Below are positions 14,969 through 17,372 of a stretch of DNA of 17,372 nt, one piece after another. The stretch spans positions 1 through 17,372 of the forward strand of contig JASLHQ010000042.1 in the NCBI GenBank assembly GCA_030152265.1. The letters are read 5' to 3'. This DNA is from Savagea sp. (lineage in GTDB: Bacteria; Bacillota; Bacilli; Bacillales_A; Planococcaceae). A program made the position numbers and the translations under genes. The stretch's first letter is position 1. Each line of letters opens with the position of its first letter. Under the pieces are notes generated by a model. It was not told the DNA's origin, did no database searches, and worked only from the letters and a program-made list of their open reading frames with translations.

Positions 14969-15984
14969 TATGCGAGTGGATTTTTTTCTTTCGTTGATGC
15001 ACGTAACTCAAAACGGTACGGCAACATCACTTTATCTTCTTCTGTTTCCTCTTTATTCATCAACTTCGTCAATAGACGCATCGAAACAGCGCCGAGGTCA
15101 TACAATGGAATGACGACAGACGTTAACTGTGGACGCACTGCGCGTGCGAGCAATGAATGCTCGAAACAAATAATTTCAAAATCATCGGGAACAGAAAACT
15201 TATTGTCGCGAATCGCATTTAAAATACCTACCGCGAGTTCATCGTTACTAACGAGAATCGCTGTCGGTGCATCATCGCGCTCTAACATTTCGCACCATTG
15301 ATTGTACGCATCATCGTACGTATTATCCGTTTCTAAAATAAATTCAGGATTCACTGTAAATCCGACTTCTTCGTGCGCTTTTTCAAATCCGACTTTTTTA
15401 CATAGACGGTTAATGTCACGCGTAAATGGTCCTGACACGAATGCTAAATTCGAATGGCCATTTTCAATTAATTTTTTCGTCGCTTGATACGCTGCTTCTT
15501 CATATTCCATATTCACTGTAGGGAATTCTTTTTCTGCATCAAGCGTCCCTGCTAAAACGATTGGAACGTTCGCACGGCGCATTTCTTCACGTAATTGTGG
15601 TGTGATAGAGTCACTCATGAAAATAATACCGTCCACTTGTTTACCAAGGTGGTCTTCTAATAATTCGACTTCGCGATCTTGTCGCTTATCCGAGTTCGAT
15701 AAAATAATATTATATTCATACATCGTTGCGATATCCGCAATCCCTCGTGATAATTCTGCATAAAACGTTTTCGACGCATCAGGTACGATAACCCCAATCG
15801 TCGTCGTTTTTTTACTTGCGAGCCCTCTCGCTACAGCATTCGGACGATATCCTAATCGTTCGATCACTGCCAATACTTTTTTTCTCGTCTCCGGCTTCAC
15901 ATTCGGGTTGCCGTTGACGACTCTCGATACGGTAGCCATCGAGACATTCGCCTCTTCCGCTACATCGTAAATCGTTATTGCCAT
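14968..15984 (-). CDS. ccpA: Catabolite control protein A (LacI/GalR family)
   Basis: The global carbon-catabolite regulator of Firmicutes: with HPr phosphorylated at Ser46 it binds cre sites. The 338 residues (family about 334) begin with the LacI-type helix-turn-helix and hinge, TIYDVAEEANVSMATVSRVV and YRPNAVARGLASKKT. The effector-binding domain follows from about residue 61 (TIGVIVPDASKTFYAELSRG), with VDGIIFMSD, FVSGPFTRDINRLCK, ILVSNDELAVGILNA and the C-terminal YDLGAVSMRLLTKLM. The ATG at 15984 has a GAGGAGG-type site upstream. A cre candidate lies beside acuC 2.2 kb away. CcpA gene, acu genes and aroA(G) are neighbours in other Bacillales as well. Confidence 0.95.
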   Translation of the reverse strand: MAITIYDVAEEANVSMATVSRVVNGNPNVKPETRKKVLAVIERLGYRPNAVARGLASKKTTTIGVIVPDASKTFYAELSRGIADIATMYEYNIILSNSDKRQDREVELLEDHLGKQVDGIIFMSDSITPQLREEMRRANVPIVLAGTLDAEKEFPTVNMEYEEAAYQATKKLIENGHSNLAFVSGPFTRDINRLCKKVGFEKAHEEVGFTVNPEFILETDNTYDDAYNQWCEMLERDDAPTAILVSNDELAVGILNAIRDNKFSVPDDFEIICFEHSLLARAVRPQLTSVVIPLYDLGAVSMRLLTKLMNKEETEEDKVMLPYRFELRASTKEKNPLA

Positions 15985-16010
15985 AACGTATCGCCCTCCT
16001 CTTTATTTTC

Positions 16011-16019
16011 ATTTTACCA
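16011..16019 (-). promoter_or_regulatory. Extended -10 promoter element of ccpA
   Basis: On the minus strand TGGTAAAAT (TG-n-TAAAAT) lies just downstream of the aroA terminator. No -35 is visible because the terminator hairpin occupies that position. Confidence 0.5.
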
Positions 16020-16025
16020 CAAAAT

Positions 16026-16064
16026 AAATGCCGGGCCACCTATTGTGAGGTGATTCCGGCATCT
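16026..16064 (-). terminator. Intrinsic terminator downstream of the DAHP synthase gene
   Basis: ATGCCGG (16028-16034) pairs with CCGGCAT (16056-16062), and CACCT (16037-16041) with AGGTG (16048-16052) inside. On the minus strand it is followed by ATTTATTTT. T-rich sequence is present on the other side too, so it may work both ways. Confidence 0.8.
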
Positions 16065-16070
16065 TTTTTA

Positions 16071-17153
16071 TTATACAGTTGCGTAATTTTTCATGAAACG
16101 TTGAATTTCTTCATAAAATGCGTCGAATTCTCCGATATCCATTTGCTGTTGCGCATCTGAAAGTGCGACTGCTGGATCTGGGTGAACCTCCGCCATGACG
16201 CCATCCGCGCCAACTGCAATCGCCGCTCTCGCTGTCGGAAGCAATAAATCTTTGCGTCCTGTCGAGTGTGTAACGTCGACCATAACAGGTAAGTGAGTTT
16301 CTTGTTTTAAAATTGGTACAGCTGAAATATCTAACGTATTTCGTGTCGCACGTTCGTATGTGCGAATACCACGCTCACATAAAATAATTTGGTCGTTTCC
16401 TTTTGCGATAATGTATTCAGCCGCTTTGACGAATTCGTCAATCGTCGCTGACATACCACGTTTTAAAAGAACAGGCTTGTTAATCATTCCTGCTTCTTTT
16501 AACAATTCGAAGTTTTGCATATTACGTGCACCGATTTGAATAACGTCCACGTAATCGAGCGCTTCTTCTAAGTGACCTGGTGTGACGATTTCTGTCACGA
16601 CTTGTAAACCTTCTTCATCCGCTACTCGACGTAAAATTTTCAAACCTTCTAAACCGAGTCCTTGGAAGTCGTAAGGTGATGTACGTGGTTTGTAAGCTCC
16701 CCCACGAAGCATCGTAAGTCCTTTCGCTTTAATTGACTGTGCGACAGCTTTCACTTGCTCATATGATTCAACAGCACATGGACCGAACACGAATGTTTGG
16801 CTACCATCACCGATTTTCGTACCATTTACATCGACAATTGTATCTTCTGGTTTACGCTTACGAGAAACGAGTAATGCATTTTTCTCTTCGTCTTTTTGAA
16901 TTTCTAATGCTGACATGAAAATGCCTTTGAAAATCTCATCTAAAATTCCATTCGGAAGCGGCCCCTCATTATATTCTTTGAGGAAATTTAACATCTCACG
17001 CTCACGCATAGGGTCATAACGATTGACACCTTGCTTCTCTTTTACTTTACCAATCTGCTTTACTAATGACGTACGTTCGTTAATTAAGTCTAAAATCTTA
17101 ACGTTCAGTCCGTCAACTTCTTTTCGTAACTGCTCTAAGTCTTGTTGTCTCAT
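16071..17153 (-). CDS. aroA: Chorismate mutase-DAHP synthase fusion, AroA(G) type
   Basis: A bifunctional shikimate-pathway enzyme of 360 residues (B. subtilis AroA(G) about 358). Residues 1-85 form an all-helical AroQ-type chorismate mutase (RKEVDGLNVKILDLINER, KVKEKQGVNRYDPMRERE), which also serves as the feedback sensor for prephenate and chorismate. Residues about 95-355 form the type I-beta DAHP synthase joining erythrose-4-phosphate and phosphoenolpyruvate, with FGPCAVESYEQ, LRGGAYKPRTSPYDFQGLG, the metal-site region DVTHSTGRKDL and GVMAEVHPDPAVALSDAQQQ. The ATG at 17153 has AGGAG 11 nt upstream. The prephenate made downstream of this pathway also feeds the TrhP-dependent tRNA modification encoded at the left end. 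In some nomenclature this gene is aroG. Confidence 0.95.
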   Translation of the reverse strand: MRQQDLEQLRKEVDGLNVKILDLINERTSLVKQIGKVKEKQGVNRYDPMREREMLNFLKEYNEGPLPNGILDEIFKGIFMSALEIQKDEEKNALLVSRKRKPEDTIVDVNGTKIGDGSQTFVFGPCAVESYEQVKAVAQSIKAKGLTMLRGGAYKPRTSPYDFQGLGLEGLKILRRVADEEGLQVVTEIVTPGHLEEALDYVDVIQIGARNMQNFELLKEAGMINKPVLLKRGMSATIDEFVKAAEYIIAKGNDQIILCERGIRTYERATRNTLDISAVPILKQETHLPVMVDVTHSTGRKDLLLPTARAAIAVGADGVMAEVHPDPAVALSDAQQQMDIGEFDAFYEEIQRFMKNYATV

Positions 17154-17227
17154 CTGATTTAAATCTCCTCTCCGAACATAACAATCACGCGAAACCATTT
17201 TCGTTCTAATGATTGTATGTTACATTT

Positions 17228-17236
17228 TGATATAAT
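17228..17236 (+). promoter_or_regulatory. Candidate extended -10 promoter of the FtsA/PilM-like gene
   Basis: TGATATAAT (TG-n-TATAAT) points rightward, with no clear -35. A second candidate is TTGAAA at 17261-17266 with an AT-rich -10 region near 17283-17289, closer to the gene. Confidence 0.4.
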
Positions 17237-17243
17237 AGATTTC

Positions 17244-17272
17244 ATTATAAAGAAACCTTTTTGAAAAGTCAC
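17244..17272 (-). promoter_or_regulatory. Promoter of the chorismate mutase-DAHP synthase gene
   Basis: Minus-strand -35 GTGACT (plus 17267-17272), a 17-bp spacer and -10 TATAAT (plus 17244-17249). Predicted start is near 17237, giving a leader of about 85 nt with no obvious attenuator. Confidence 0.65.
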
Positions 17273-17328
17273 GCAATTTAAGTAAATATTAAATTTTTTA
17301 CATTTTTTTGATGAAAGGATGAACGTGC

Positions 17329-17372
17329 GTGTCCCCATTATTATTCTCTTTAGACATCGGTACTCGGTCTGT
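17329..17372 (+). CDS. Start of an FtsA/PilM-like actin-fold ATPase (3' end outside window)
   Basis: Only 14 codons are visible, beginning at GTG: MSPLLFSLDIGTRS. The motif LDIGTRS is the phosphate-1 loop of the actin/Hsp70/FtsA superfamily, and this short hydrophobic lead-in is typical of FtsA-like proteins annotated in Bacillales. AAAGGATGA (17314-17322) sits 6 nt upstream of GTG 17329. Another GTG at 17325 is in a frame that gives no recognisable motif. It is divergent from the DAHP synthase gene. Function cannot be settled from so little sequence; FtsA-like, PilM-like or another actin-fold ATPase are all possible. Confidence 0.65.
   Translation, partial: MSPLLFSLDIGTRS

Noticed and set aside
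17189..17203. Imperfect palindrome CGAAACCATTTTCG in the DAHP synthase leader as a cre site
   Set aside because: It lacks the central CG and TGWAA/RCG pattern of cre; only 5-bp arms pair.

Overview
The window reads as the chromosome of a low-to-moderate GC Gram-positive bacterium of the order Bacillales. The evidence is gene content and order (typA/ylaF, the tyrS T-box, acuA/acuC next to ccpA and the AroA(G)-type DAHP synthase), strong AGGAGG-like ribosome binding sites and intrinsic terminators with U tracts. A Planococcaceae-like relative is my guess, not something I can prove. No insertion sequence, phage gene, CRISPR array, rRNA or tRNA gene was seen. The region looks like ordinary vertically inherited core DNA.

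Left part (1-4450): the 3'-truncated typA/bipA gene on the minus strand faces away from a small ylaF-like membrane protein gene. Two peptidase-U32-family genes follow on the plus strand, the trhP1/trhP2 (yrrN/yrrO) pair needed for 5-hydroxyuridine at tRNA wobble position 34. This end therefore groups ribosome and tRNA functions. A bidirectional terminator (4399-4446) separates it from the next block.

Middle-left (4464-8280, all minus strand, transcribed right to left): an unrecognised seven-helix membrane protein, CcdA, a membrane-anchored ResA/TlpA-type thioredoxin, an OmpR-family response regulator and a histidine kinase. CcdA carries reductant across the membrane and the thioredoxin uses it outside, normally to reduce apocytochrome c. 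A terminator-like hairpin lies between the thioredoxin gene and the regulator. The kinase has an aberrant G1 ATP-lid motif. This redox cluster with a co-directional two-component system is the least ordinary part of the window.

Middle (8412-12988): tyrS with a tyrosine T-box leader, and divergently a class A penicillin-binding protein with a C-terminal fibronectin-III-like domain and acidic proline-rich tail. Their promoters share almost the same -35 bases.

Right part (13014-17372): acuA (acetyltransferase for acetyl-CoA synthetase) and acuC (the matching deacetylase) on the plus strand, without acuB between them and without acsA alongside. A near-perfect CcpA operator (cre) lies in front of acuC. 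CcpA itself is encoded next door on the minus strand, followed upstream by the chorismate mutase-DAHP synthase fusion gene. The start of an FtsA/PilM-like actin-fold ATPase gene runs off the right edge. The local logic is carbon-catabolite control of acetate activation, with the entry enzyme of aromatic amino acid synthesis alongside.
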